Positions 38,965 through 47,570 of a stretch of DNA of 64,000 nt are shown here, piece by piece. The notes under the pieces were generated by a model. The model did no database searches. It worked only from the letters and a program-made list of their open reading frames with translations, and was not told the origin of the DNA. Numbering within the stretch: position 1 is the first letter of the stretch; each line of letters starts with the position of its first letter. Position numbers and translations under genes: made by a program. The DNA comes from Sedimenticola sp. (lineage in GTDB: Bacteria > Pseudomonadota > Gammaproteobacteria > Chromatiales > Chromatiaceae): the NCBI GenBank assembly GCA_027068915.1, contig JAMOLT010000037.1, positions 23,615-87,614 of the forward strand, in the 5' to 3' direction.

Positions 38965-39261
38965 TGTGCTGTCTCGTATTGCCGTTGTTCATGTTTGGTG
39001 GCTGGCCGGGCGGAGATGATCCGCACATTGGCTGCATTATGATTGATTTCCAGATAGGTATGAACAACCAGTAGTAGTTTGCTGTTTTCTGCTTGTCCTA
39101 ATGTAATCCAGCGCTCCTCTGCCTCGCTGTGTGCTTCATCCGGCATGGAGAGCATCGCGGAAAACCGTGGTTGCCAGCTCGAAACTAACGCCATGCTTAC
39201 GTCTGTTGCTGGTGGCCTTGTTGGCATCCCATTCAAAGTGAAATGTAAAATTGCCAACCAT
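38961..39261 (-). pseudogene. brnT: BrnT-family toxin gene with a frameshift
   Basis: From the ATG ending at 39261, frame one gives FHFEWDANKATSNRRKHGVSF and LATTVFRDA, the classic BrnT N-terminus, but it stops at about 39136 after HAG. The next frame continues with MPDEAHSEAEERWITLGQ, LLLVVHTY and VRIISARPATKHEQRQYE, the classic C-terminus. The two halves meet near GATGCTCTCC around 39150. One deleted base (or two added) would restore a full toxin of about 100 residues. It is either a pseudogene or, less likely, a sequencing error or programmed shift. Confidence 0.8.
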
Positions 39262-39266
39262 ATTGT

Positions 39267-39353
39267 TTATCTATCTACCGGAAAGTGGTCAGTGTTTTGC
39301 CTAAAGGCCAGGTAAGCTTCCAGTGCAGCTATCGGGTCGTCGTCTTTCTGCAT
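39267..39353 (-). CDS. possible 28-residue ORF ahead of brnT
   Basis: ATG at 39351-39353, stop at 39267-39269, five bases before the brnT start. The product begins MQKDDDPIAALEAYLAFRQ. No family recognised. brnT has no obvious ribosome-binding site, so reinitiation from this short frame is possible. It may also be the end of a lost gene. Confidence 0.25.
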   Translation of the reverse strand: MQKDDDPIAALEAYLAFRQNTDHFPVDR

Positions 39354-39428
39354 GATTGGTGTATTATATTACTTCACTCGAACCGCAACAGCTATTGATA
39401 ATTCGGCATTAGGAACAAGGATCGTCCC

Positions 39429-40957
39429 ATGAATTACCCCTATCCATTCGTTGGCATACTGTGTGCCCTTTGGGTGTTGCTATTCACGGTCCCCACCCAA
39501 GCTGCCACAGGTCTGGTCATCGAACAAAGCGGCACGCACTATTCGGGGGCGACCTAAATGTCAGCGACGACCTGCCCAGCCGCATCACCCGCACCGCCAG
39601 TGGCTGGCGCTGGGCGGACCGCAAGGGCAACTAGATCGACTACGACGCCGTTGGCAACCTCATCCGGCAGACCGACTCCCTGGGCCACATCACCCATTAC
39701 ACCTATGACGGTGCCGGCAATCTCGTGCAGAAGCACGAACAAGGCGACCCCGCCACCCCCGACGACGACCGCCTCACCCAATACCAGTACGATGCCCGTA
39801 ACCGGCGCATCCGCACCCAACACCCCGATGGCAGCGCCCAGACCCTCACCTACGACGGCGCGCACCTCAAAAGCATCCAGGACGAAACCCAGGCCGTCAT
39901 CCAGACCCTGCACTACGACAGCGAAGGCAACCTCGCCGGCACCACCGCCACCTGGGACAACGGCAGCCTGACCACCATCACCCAAAGCACCCCCGACAGG
40001 AACAAAAGCCTCGCCTACGATAGCGCCGGCCGGCTCAAGCAGGCCAAAGACGCCCAGAACCACCTCAAGGCTAGCTACCGCTACGATCCCCTGGGCAGAC
40101 GCATCCAAAAGACCACCTATGACGCCAGCGGCAACCCCGCCAGCACCACCTACTATCTCTACAGCGACGAAGGCCTCATCGGTGAATATGACGCCACCGG
40201 CGCCCCCATCGCCACCTACGGCCACCAGCCGCAAAGCGAATACCAGACCACCCCTCTATGGAAAAAGACAAACTATGGGTATGTTTATTACCACCGGGAT
40301 CATCTGGGCACGCCCATCCTGCTCACCGATAAAAGCAATGCTACCCTTTGGGAGGCGAGGTACAGGGCGTTCGGGGAGCGGACTGTCCTCACCAGTGCCA
40401 TAGGGAATAATTTTGGGTTTCCGGGGCAGGTTTGGGACGAAGAGGCGGGGTTGTGGCAGAACTGGTTCAGGGATTATGATCACAGGACTGGGCGGTATGT
40501 TGAGGGGGATCCGATTGGGCTTGCAGGTGGCTTGAATGTTTATGGGTATGTAGTCTCTAATCCAATGATTGGCATGGATCCATTCGGTTTGTGGTGTGAG
40601 CTGAGTTTTGTGGCGAGAGAAATACAAAAGCACCGAAGGGAGTTGGTCTCGGATGATTCTGTTATATATGATGAAGAAATTCCTGCCAGCCTTTCAAAAG
40701 GAAGTCTTGCTGATTGCATTCCCTTGCCTCCATTGTTTAGTAAAAAAATACCTCTGTCTAGTGCTTTGTGTATTCCTATTGATCCATACCCAACAGAAAT
40801 TCAAATAATTGAGAAAAATTGGTACATAATTGACCATTATTTAGTAAGAAATGTGAATAAGGAAGAGTGCTATGATGATTTCACAGGAGAATTGATAAGC
40901 AGAAAATACATATATTCAGGTTCCCATTGGAATGAGATTCGCGGAGATTTTTTTTGA
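39429..40957 (+). pseudogene. rhs: decayed RHS gene retaining core end and toxin-like C-terminal tail
   Basis: An ATG at 39429 starts a signal peptide (LCALWVLLFTVPTQAATG) but that frame stops at 39555-39557; adding one G to the G-run at about 39545-39549 would continue into SGGDLNVSDDLPSRI. A second lesion, TAG at 39632-39634, replaces a Trp kept in the fragment at 42761. After that the frame is open to 40957: YD repeats (YDGAGNLV, YDARNRRIRT, YDPLGRRIQK) and the RHS core end YHRDHLGTPI, GRYVEGDPIGLAGG and MDPFGL. From 40592 the base use becomes AT-rich and about 121 residues of unrecognised tail follow, as in RHS toxins. The open part could still be expressed from an internal GTG at 39725. 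Confidence 0.8.
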
Positions 40958-41014
40958 TAAAACGTATGATATAAATATAAGAGTGTTGCGATAAATGCAG
41001 GCTGATGGTGTGTA

Positions 41015-41428
41015 ATGAAAAAGATTCTGATAATATTGTCTTTTACAGTGGTAACTGCTATAACATTTTATATTGCTGTTTTAAAATTATACGATAGGCC
41101 GCATCTCGTTGGCCACGGACAGGTAGGGGTTATTATAGATGGGTGTGATAGATTTGATGTAGAACATAAAAGATGCACTTCTTTGCTGTGTGAAAAGGAT
41201 ATTTATAATAATAATTTAGTTCCTAGAGAGAGTCGCCCAGTAAAATATTCTAGTAGATATGATGTAAGTAAGTCGAATGGTATGATTGTGCACTTTATTG
41301 AGTATAGTAATGGAGATCGTAAAGATGAGAAGTACTTTACTATTTGTGTTTTGGAGAATGGTAATATTAAAAAATTAGAACTAATCGAAGAAGCAGACTT
41401 TGGCTCTGCTAGCTTGTATATAAAATAG
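41015..41428 (+). CDS. putative immunity protein of the RHS tail
   Basis: 137 residues, AT-rich, 57 nt after the RHS frame in the same direction. One N-terminal hydrophobic segment (residues about 3-22) is followed by a soluble domain containing three Cys (DGCDRFDVEHKRCTSLLC), so it is probably anchored in or exported across the inner membrane. No homologue recognised. Position and composition match immunity genes that follow RHS toxin tails. A membrane-facing immunity protein would suggest the toxin acts in the periplasm or membrane, which is inference. Confidence 0.5.
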   Translation: MKKILIILSFTVVTAITFYIAVLKLYDRPHLVGHGQVGVIIDGCDRFDVEHKRCTSLLCEKDIYNNNLVPRESRPVKYSSRYDVSKSNGMIVHFIEYSNGDRKDEKYFTICVLENGNIKKLELIEEADFGSASLYIK

Positions 41429-41474
41429 TTTTTTCTGCACGGGAGTGCCCAAGATGAACATAGAGCAGAAATAT

Positions 41475-42753
41475 AGGACACCTACGCATTGGCACCAATC
41501 CTAAATACCATCCTTTCCTTTCTGCCAGTAAAGGGTTGAGTCACGCTACGAAGGCGTTCTGGTTGCGTATTGCGGTTTTGAGCTGTTTTAGTGTGCGATA
41601 ACCGAAATTCAGGCCAACAGCAGCCTGACCAGTATCGATCTGGGTGGTGAAAAGATGGATAGGGGAGGCGGAGCGGGAAGCTAGCCGTAGATCAAGGGGA
41701 AAAATATCTTCGGCAATTGCCTATGCCCTGCGCCCAGCTTTGTGATTAAGCCTGAACAACGGCCTCCACTCGTTCCGGTTGCCCAACCAGAGAATGAAAC
41801 AGGGTTTCAAAAGACAGAGTCAGCTCCACCCATGAGCGACCCTCCAGGCCAAGGCGTTGCAGAATGGGCAGTTGCACGGAATCGATGTGCCCAGTCTTGT
41901 CCTCCCGAATCGCTCTACCACTCCAGTCCATGAGCTCCAGATAATCGGCCAGGGAAAACAGCAGCCCCTTGGGTTTTGCTTCACGATGGTTTCCCACAAA
42001 GGGCAACAGATTGGCCGGTTGGGTATTGTGCTGCATCAGCGCATGAATACGCTGACGTATCGAAGTGTGTATAGACTCTTCTGGTGTGGCAGCCATATTT
42101 GCTCTTACCGGGTTCAGGTCAACATAGGCCATGCAGGCAAGCAATGCCACCTCGTCCAATAGCGCCTGGGATTTGAAACGTCCTTCCCAGAACCGACCGG
42201 TGCAGCCGTCTTCCTCATTGGCCTGCCGGGCAATGGATTCGTTCAGGCAGCGCATGAACCAGCTGATGGACGTCAGGCGTTCCCGCCACACAGCAGCCTG
42301 CTGTTCCAGCGCTTCCCGTTGTGACTTCTGCAAGGGCTTATCGGCCAGAAAAGCCTGTGAAATCAGGGTTCCGGAAAATAACTGATGCCAGCGTTCCACC
42401 ACTTCCTGCAATGACCAGCGCTGTACGCTTTCCGTATCTACATGCAATACCACATGTGTATGGTTCGACATGACCGCATAGGCGCAGATATCGATGGCAA
42501 ATATATCCGCCAGTTCCAGTAACCGGGTTTCCACCCATTCACGGCGGTGTTCGAATGATTTACCGGAAACCGGATCTTCCCCACAAAGGAAGGCGCGCCG
42601 CACACAGCGGGAAACGCAATGATAGTAAGGGGTGTCATCGAGGCTGATGAGGGCTTTTCGGGGTTTAGGCATGGGAAATCCTTTTCCATGAGGTTCTATA
42701 TGTGTTCTCCATCCTGCCTGATTTCGGGTGTGCAGTCAATAAGTGGGTGTCCT
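41475..42753 (-). mobile_element. REP-type Y1 (HUH) transposase element with inverted ends
   Basis: AGGACACCTACGCATTG at 41475-41491 is the inverted partner (14 of 17) of CAATAAGTGGGTGTCCT at 42737-42753. Between them lies a Y1 transposase gene. The 270 nt between the left end and the transposase stop hold no recognised gene. On the minus strand near 41537-41640 a frame reads FGYRTLKQLKTAIRNQNAF before a stop, which looks like a remnant of another protein. The element boundaries are proposed, not proven; no target duplication was seen. Confidence 0.55.
41746..42672 (-). CDS. REP-associated Y1 tyrosine transposase
   Basis: 308 residues. PRKALISLDDTPYYHCVSRCVRRAF is the N-terminus of the IS200/REP transposase family; the HUH pair is in MSNHTHVVLHV; the conserved helix is CMAYVDLNPVRANMA with GRFWEGRFKSQAL before it. 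Enzymes of this group cut single-stranded DNA at hairpin (REP-like) repeats. The gene is intact with an ordinary length for the long subfamily. Confidence 0.9.
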   Translation of the reverse strand: MPKPRKALISLDDTPYYHCVSRCVRRAFLCGEDPVSGKSFEHRREWVETRLLELADIFAIDICAYAVMSNHTHVVLHVDTESVQRWSLQEVVERWHQLFSGTLISQAFLADKPLQKSQREALEQQAAVWRERLTSISWFMRCLNESIARQANEEDGCTGRFWEGRFKSQALLDEVALLACMAYVDLNPVRANMAATPEESIHTSIRQRIHALMQHNTQPANLLPFVGNHREAKPKGLLFSLADYLELMDWSGRAIREDKTGHIDSVQLPILQRLGLEGRSWVELTLSFETLFHSLVGQPERVEAVVQA

Positions 42754-42760
42754 GGTTTCC
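42734..42760 (+). repeat. 27-nt repeat at the right end of the Y1 element
   Basis: Second copy of the 27-nt sequence at 38718-38744 (one mismatch). RHS-like sequence starts immediately after it. It contains the GGGTGTCC core that pairs with the GGACACC end at 41475. Confidence 0.75.
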
Positions 42761-42979
42761 TTTCAGATCCTCACCGCCAGTGGCTGGCGCTGGGCGGATC
42801 GCAAGGGCAACTGGATCGAATACGACGCCGAAGGCATCACCCAGGCTTGCGGTGGCCGCAACAACAACCGGGTGCGCTTCCGGCGCAACCTGGCAGGCTA
42901 TATCGAAGGGGTTCTCGACCCGGCGGGGAACGAAGTGGTCACCTTCACTCTTGACGCCCTGGGCAACCCCACCAGAGAT
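42761..42979 (+). pseudogene. RHS gene fragment cut off at the third efflux operon
   Basis: The frame reads LTASGWRWADRKGNWIEYDA and continues with AGYIEGVLDPAGNEVVTFTL and DALGNP, which is RHS core. The first 14 residues repeat those at about 39587-39631 of the other RHS copy, with the Trp codon intact. Homology ends around 42978, at the stop codon of the opposing czcA gene, so the fragment lacks both ends. It shows that the locus once held a longer or duplicated RHS gene. Confidence 0.75.
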
Positions 42980-42982
42980 GTT

Positions 42983-45900
42983 TCATGCTTTCTCGTCTCG
43001 TGCGTGTACCAATCGGTACAATGCGGGTAACACCACCAGGGTTAGCAAAGTCGATGAAATAATGCCGCCAATGACAACGGTCGCCAGTGGCCGCTGCACT
43101 TCCGAGCCAATACCCGTATTGAGCGCCATCGGGATAAAGCCCAGCGCCGCCACCAGAGCTGTCATTAAAACCGGACGCAATCTCGTCAGTGCGCCATCAA
43201 CAATAGCGTCATTCAAACGCTGGCCGTGCATGCGCAAATCACGAATGAAGGCAACCATGACTAGTCCATTGAGTACAGCGATACCGGATAGGGCAATAAA
43301 ACCGACAGCGGCTGAAATAGAAAAAGGAATGTCACGCAGTAGTAAAGCGACTATTCCACCGGTGAGTGCCAATGGCACGCCGGAAAAAATAATGGCTGCG
43401 TCCTTGACCGAGCCAAGTGCCATAATGAGCAGACCAATGACCAATGCCAGCGTTAATGGCACCACGATAGACAGGCGTTGCGTGGCGGATTGCAGTTTTT
43501 CATATGTACCGGCATATTCGACCCAGTATCCTGCGGGTATTTCGACGTTGTCTGCCACTGACTGCTGCACATTCTGTACAAACGAGCCAAGATCACGACC
43601 TCGGACATTGGCGGTGACCACAATGCGTCGTTTGCTGTTTTCCCGGTAAATCTGGTTATAACCGGTGAGTAACGTAAGCTCGGCAACCTCACCTAACGGA
43701 ATATAATCACCATTGGCAAGCATGACCGGCAGGCTGGACAGACCATCCACGTCTGTACGTAAGTGCTCAGCCAGTCGAACTACAATTTCCGAGTGGCGAT
43801 CACCTTCATAAAATTGACTTGCGACGCTGCCGCCCAGCGCCGTTGCCAATAACTCCTGCAATTGCACAATACTCAGACCCAGACGCGCCATGGCTTCACG
43901 CTTGGGCTGGATGGTCATGACGGGCAAGCCTGTTGCCTGTTCAACGGCAACGTCTGCCGCACCTGGGACTTTTTTTAGCGCTTTCTCAATGTCATCACCC
44001 AGCTTGATAAGCTGATCAAAATCATCGCCAAAGACCTTGATGGCCAGTTCGGCGCGAACACCGGAGATCAATTCATTAAAACGCATCTGGATCGGTTGCA
44101 AAAACTCATAACGGTTTCCCGGCAATGGTGTGACCAGGGCTTCAAGCTCTGCTACTACCTGTGCCTTGGGTTTATCTGGATCTGGCCAGCTTTCACGGGG
44201 TTTCAGGATGATAAAAGTATCGGCCACACTGGGTGGCATGGGGTCGGTTGCCACTTCCGGGGTGCCGATTTTTGAAAAAACAGTTTTGACTTCAGGGAGC
44301 TTTTTTATTTCTGCTTCCAGTATTGCCTGTAAATGTATCGACTGCCGCAATGAGGTGCCCGGTATGCGCAATGCGTGCATGGCGATATCACCTTCATCCA
44401 GATTTGGTATGAATTCTGCACCTAATTTGGGAATGAGTGTCGCAGAGCCGAGCACCAGAATCACTGCCAGTGCTATTACGCTCCAGCGAAATTTAAGCGA
44501 TATCATCAACACAGGTTTATATGCTGAACGCGCCGTTTTTATAAGCCTGTTTTCTCTTAGTCGTATGGGTTTGCGAAATAACAAGGCAACGCCGGCAGGC
44601 ACAAAGGTGATGGAAAGAATCATCGCGCTCACCAGTGCAATAATGACTGTCAGCGCCATGGGGTGAAACATTTTTCCTTCCACACCACTTAATGCGAAAA
44701 TGGGAATGTAAACAGCGGTAATAATAAATACGCCAAACAAAGCCGGGCGAATCACCTCTTTCGTGGCATCAAACACCACTGATAAACGCTCATTGAGATC
44801 TAATGTTTCGTCTGGCCCCATCCTGGACCCAGCATGGCTCAGCCTGCGCAAACAATTTTCAACGATGATGACTGCACCATCAATGATAAGGCCAAAGTCC
44901 AGCGCTCCGAGACTCATCAAGTTAGCACTGACTTTGCTTTGCACCATGCCGGTAATGGTCATTAACATGGCGATGGGAATAACCGCCGCAGTCAATAATG
45001 CGGCGCGCACATTACCCAGTAATAAAAACAGGACAACGATAACCAGCAGCGCGCCTTCCATTAAGTTTTTCTGTACCGTGGCCAGGGTTTTGTCTACCAG
45101 GCTGGTGCGATCGTAAACTGCTGTTGCGCTAACACCCTCAGGTAAACTGGCTTTAATTTCTTCCAGTTTCAGTGCAACATCATGTGCAACCGTTCGACTG
45201 TTTTCACCAATCAGCATAAATACAGTGCTCAACACAACTTCATGGCCATTTTGCGTAGCAGCGCCGGTTCGTAATTCTTTGCCCAGATTCACTGAAGCTA
45301 CATCTTTGATGCGAATCGGCAGTCCCTGCTGTTGCTCGATAACAATATTCTCCAGGTCAGATAAATTACTCGCCTGACCAGGTACGCGCAGCAGCAATTG
45401 CGCGCCATTACGTTCAATAAAACCGACACCGCGGTTGGAATTGTTTTGCGCCAGTGCATCAACTACATCCGCATAACTGATGCCATAGGCTAGAAGTTTG
45501 ACAGGCTCCGGTGCCACCAGTATTTGTTTTTTATAGCCGCCGATGGGGTTGACTTCGACCACACCCGGCACCCGCAGTAATTGTGGCTTAATAATCCAGT
45601 CGTGAACTGTGCGCAGATCTGTAGGGGTAATCGGACTGCCATCAGCATTGGCCGCCCCTGGCACGGCATCAACGGTGAGCATAAAAACCTCACCCAGGCC
45701 AGTTGCGATGGGGCCTAGCTCCGGCTCCAGCGTAGCGGGTAGGCTGGCTTTTGCGCTACTGAGCCGTTCACCGACCAGCTGGCGTGCAAAGTAAATATCG
45801 GTGCCCTCTTCAAACACCATGGTCACCTGAGACAATCCATAACGTGATAAAGATCGGCTATAGGACAGTTTTGGCAAGCCTGCCATTTCTGTTTCAATAG

Positions 45901-46102
45901 GAAAACTGACACGCTGCTCGACTTCCAGCGGCGTGTAACCCGGTGCTGCGGTGTTTACTACAACCTGTACATTGGTAATATCCGGTACAGCATCAATTGG
46001 CAACTGGGTGAATTTGTATGCGCCCAGTCCCATGACCATCAGTACCAGCGCAATCACCAGCCCTCGCCGGGCCAGTGAAAACTTTACAATCGCTTCAAGC
46101 AT
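42983..46102 (-). CDS. czcA: CzcA-like divalent-metal RND efflux pump
   Basis: 1039 residues from the ATG ending at 46102 (MLEAIVKFSLARRGL). The fourth-helix motif near residues 400-416 is DFGLIIDGAVIIVEN, the HME1-3 signature of Co/Zn/Cd and Ni/Co pumps. Complete. Codon use is more AT-rich than the flanking core genes, consistent with transfer. Its stop codon sits on the RHS fragment boundary. Upstream, a structured element separates it from czcB. Confidence 0.92.
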   Translation of the reverse strand: MLEAIVKFSLARRGLVIALVLMVMGLGAYKFTQLPIDAVPDITNVQVVVNTAAPGYTPLEVEQRVSFPIETEMAGLPKLSYSRSLSRYGLSQVTMVFEEGTDIYFARQLVGERLSSAKASLPATLEPELGPIATGLGEVFMLTVDAVPGAANADGSPITPTDLRTVHDWIIKPQLLRVPGVVEVNPIGGYKKQILVAPEPVKLLAYGISYADVVDALAQNNSNRGVGFIERNGAQLLLRVPGQASNLSDLENIVIEQQQGLPIRIKDVASVNLGKELRTGAATQNGHEVVLSTVFMLIGENSRTVAHDVALKLEEIKASLPEGVSATAVYDRTSLVDKTLATVQKNLMEGALLVIVVLFLLLGNVRAALLTAAVIPIAMLMTITGMVQSKVSANLMSLGALDFGLIIDGAVIIVENCLRRLSHAGSRMGPDETLDLNERLSVVFDATKEVIRPALFGVFIITAVYIPIFALSGVEGKMFHPMALTVIIALVSAMILSITFVPAGVALLFRKPIRLRENRLIKTARSAYKPVLMISLKFRWSVIALAVILVLGSATLIPKLGAEFIPNLDEGDIAMHALRIPGTSLRQSIHLQAILEAEIKKLPEVKTVFSKIGTPEVATDPMPPSVADTFIILKPRESWPDPDKPKAQVVAELEALVTPLPGNRYEFLQPIQMRFNELISGVRAELAIKVFGDDFDQLIKLGDDIEKALKKVPGAADVAVEQATGLPVMTIQPKREAMARLGLSIVQLQELLATALGGSVASQFYEGDRHSEIVVRLAEHLRTDVDGLSSLPVMLANGDYIPLGEVAELTLLTGYNQIYRENSKRRIVVTANVRGRDLGSFVQNVQQSVADNVEIPAGYWVEYAGTYEKLQSATQRLSIVVPLTLALVIGLLIMALGSVKDAAIIFSGVPLALTGGIVALLLRDIPFSISAAVGFIALSGIAVLNGLVMVAFIRDLRMHGQRLNDAIVDGALTRLRPVLMTALVAALGFIPMALNTGIGSEVQRPLATVVIGGIISSTLLTLVVLPALYRLVHARDEKA

Positions 46103-46126
46103 AATGATTCCTGAGTCCTGAATTCG

Positions 46127-46287
46127 CAGGCTGTTGAAAAACACCGTTTTTCAACAGCCTGTACGCCGTACAAGGACGTGCGGCCATTTTTAATGGCCAT
46201 AAGTCATTGAAAATGGAGGAAAGACAAAACCATGTTTTTGTCTTTCCGGGTTGAAAAATGCCACGGAAGGCTTTTTTCAACATCCTG
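46127..46287. repeat. MITE-like element of four hairpins between czcB and czcA
   Basis: The outer ends CAGGCTGTTGAAAAAC (46127-46142) and TTTTTTCAACATCCTG (46272-46287) are inverted repeats with 14 of 16 matches. Inside are a perfect 16-bp hairpin (46127-46142 with 46146-46161), a 7-bp GGCCATT/AATGGCC hairpin (46182-46198), a 12-bp hairpin (46218-46229 with 46236-46247) and a 9-bp hairpin (46250-46281). The right end touches the czcB stop codon. It has no coding capacity. It may alter czcA expression relative to czcB. Confidence 0.7.
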
Positions 46288-47562
46288 CTAGTGGTCATGC
46301 GATGCACCGGATTTTTCAATATCCGCCTTGATGACATAGCTGTTTTCACTGACGTACTGTGTGCCTGCTTTCAGGCCCCCGAGCACCTCAATCCATTCGC
46401 TGTCCTGTCTGCCAAGCTCAAGCATGCGCACTTCGTATTCGTCACCAACCTGCGCATAGACCACAGTAAAATCTCTAAATGCCTGTAGCCCGGAGCGTTT
46501 TACCGCCAGGGGAACCGTGTGCTCACCCACTTTGACTTTTGCTTTAACCGTACTGCCGGGTATCAATTTTCCATCCTTGTTATCAACCACCATGCGAGCT
46601 GTGACTGATTGATTGGCTTTGGCAATCACGTCAATAAAAGCAATTTTTCCTTCCAGGGGTTGCGGCTCGCTGGCAAGCGTAAAGCTAACAGCGGCACCTG
46701 CTTTTATGTGATTTATGTTCCCTGGAAATATGGATAAATCGACCCATACCGATGAGGTGTCCATGATGGTAAACAAGGCCTTATCGTCAGTTTGCTCGCC
46801 GGGATTGGCATTGCGCCGAGTAATTACACCACTGATGGGGGCCTTAATTGCATACACCTTGAGGCTTTCATTGCTCTCAACGGTTGCCAGTGTTTGTCCT
46901 TTACGCACCCTGTCACCTATGGATGCGTTGATGGATTTAATGACGCCAGCAAAGCGAGCACCAGGCTGACTCATGCGTTCTGTATTGGCGACAACCTGGC
47001 CGAACACGTCAATTGTTTCCTGCAATACTACGGGGCCGGCAATGGCTGTTTCTATCTCCAGTGCTTTAGCGACAGCGGGTTCAATTTTAGTGCGCCCCTC
47101 AAAATTTTCGTATTGCCAGCTGTGCCTCGTGTTGTTATGGGTAGCGTTGATGCTGACAATAAACGAGTGGGGTTCATAAATAACGCCATCTCCTCGCAGG
47201 GCATCGCCCAGTGGTTTAAAGTTTATTTCATCCACCTTGTCGTCCTCGTTGCTGCTCAGGCGAGTCAAGGTGACACGAAGGTTAATACTGGCCGGTGGCA
47301 GGGGTTGGCCTTTAAGGCTGGCCCAGGCACGAAACTCTGGTGGCACACCGGTTTCAAAAATAGCCAGTTCAAGGGTAAAGTCACCACTGCTTAGCAGCCG
47401 GCCACCGTGAGATCCTTTAGGCACCTCGACTTCCTTTGCGCTGTGCGTATCAATTTCCGAGCCGTGTTGTTCGTGATTTGGTTCGTTACAGGCAGTAAGC
47501 AATATACTCAGAAATGTGATTGCCAATAATCTACTTCCGGGGTGTCGTGATAGCGGTTTCAT
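46288..47562 (-). CDS. czcB: CzcB-like RND adaptor lipoprotein
   Basis: 424 residues from the ATG ending at 47562; a nearer ATG at 47568 touches the upstream GAGA. The signal ends LLTAC, so it is probably lipidated. An N-terminal domain of about 110 residues (GSHGGRLLSSGDFTLELAIFETG) found in CzcB-type adaptors precedes the lipoyl, barrel and C-terminal parts, and the protein ends SGASHDH. It overlaps or abuts czcC (stop at 47571). Confidence 0.88.
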   Translation of the reverse strand: MKPLSRHPGSRLLAITFLSILLTACNEPNHEQHGSEIDTHSAKEVEVPKGSHGGRLLSSGDFTLELAIFETGVPPEFRAWASLKGQPLPPASINLRVTLTRLSSNEDDKVDEINFKPLGDALRGDGVIYEPHSFIVSINATHNNTRHSWQYENFEGRTKIEPAVAKALEIETAIAGPVVLQETIDVFGQVVANTERMSQPGARFAGVIKSINASIGDRVRKGQTLATVESNESLKVYAIKAPISGVITRRNANPGEQTDDKALFTIMDTSSVWVDLSIFPGNINHIKAGAAVSFTLASEPQPLEGKIAFIDVIAKANQSVTARMVVDNKDGKLIPGSTVKAKVKVGEHTVPLAVKRSGLQAFRDFTVVYAQVGDEYEVRMLELGRQDSEWIEVLGGLKAGTQYVSENSYVIKADIEKSGASHDH

Positions 47563-47570
47563 AATCATTC

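Noticed and set aside
39600..40200. CRISPR-like spaced repeats
   Set aside because: The periodicity is that of RHS YD codons; there are no identical repeats with unique spacers.
39554..40234. 226-residue Gly/Val/Ala-rich minus-strand frame
   Set aside because: Antisense of the GC-rich RHS repeats.
42702..43649. 315-residue plus-strand frame
   Set aside because: Mostly antisense of czcA; only the RHS part up to about 42979, in another frame, is meaningful.
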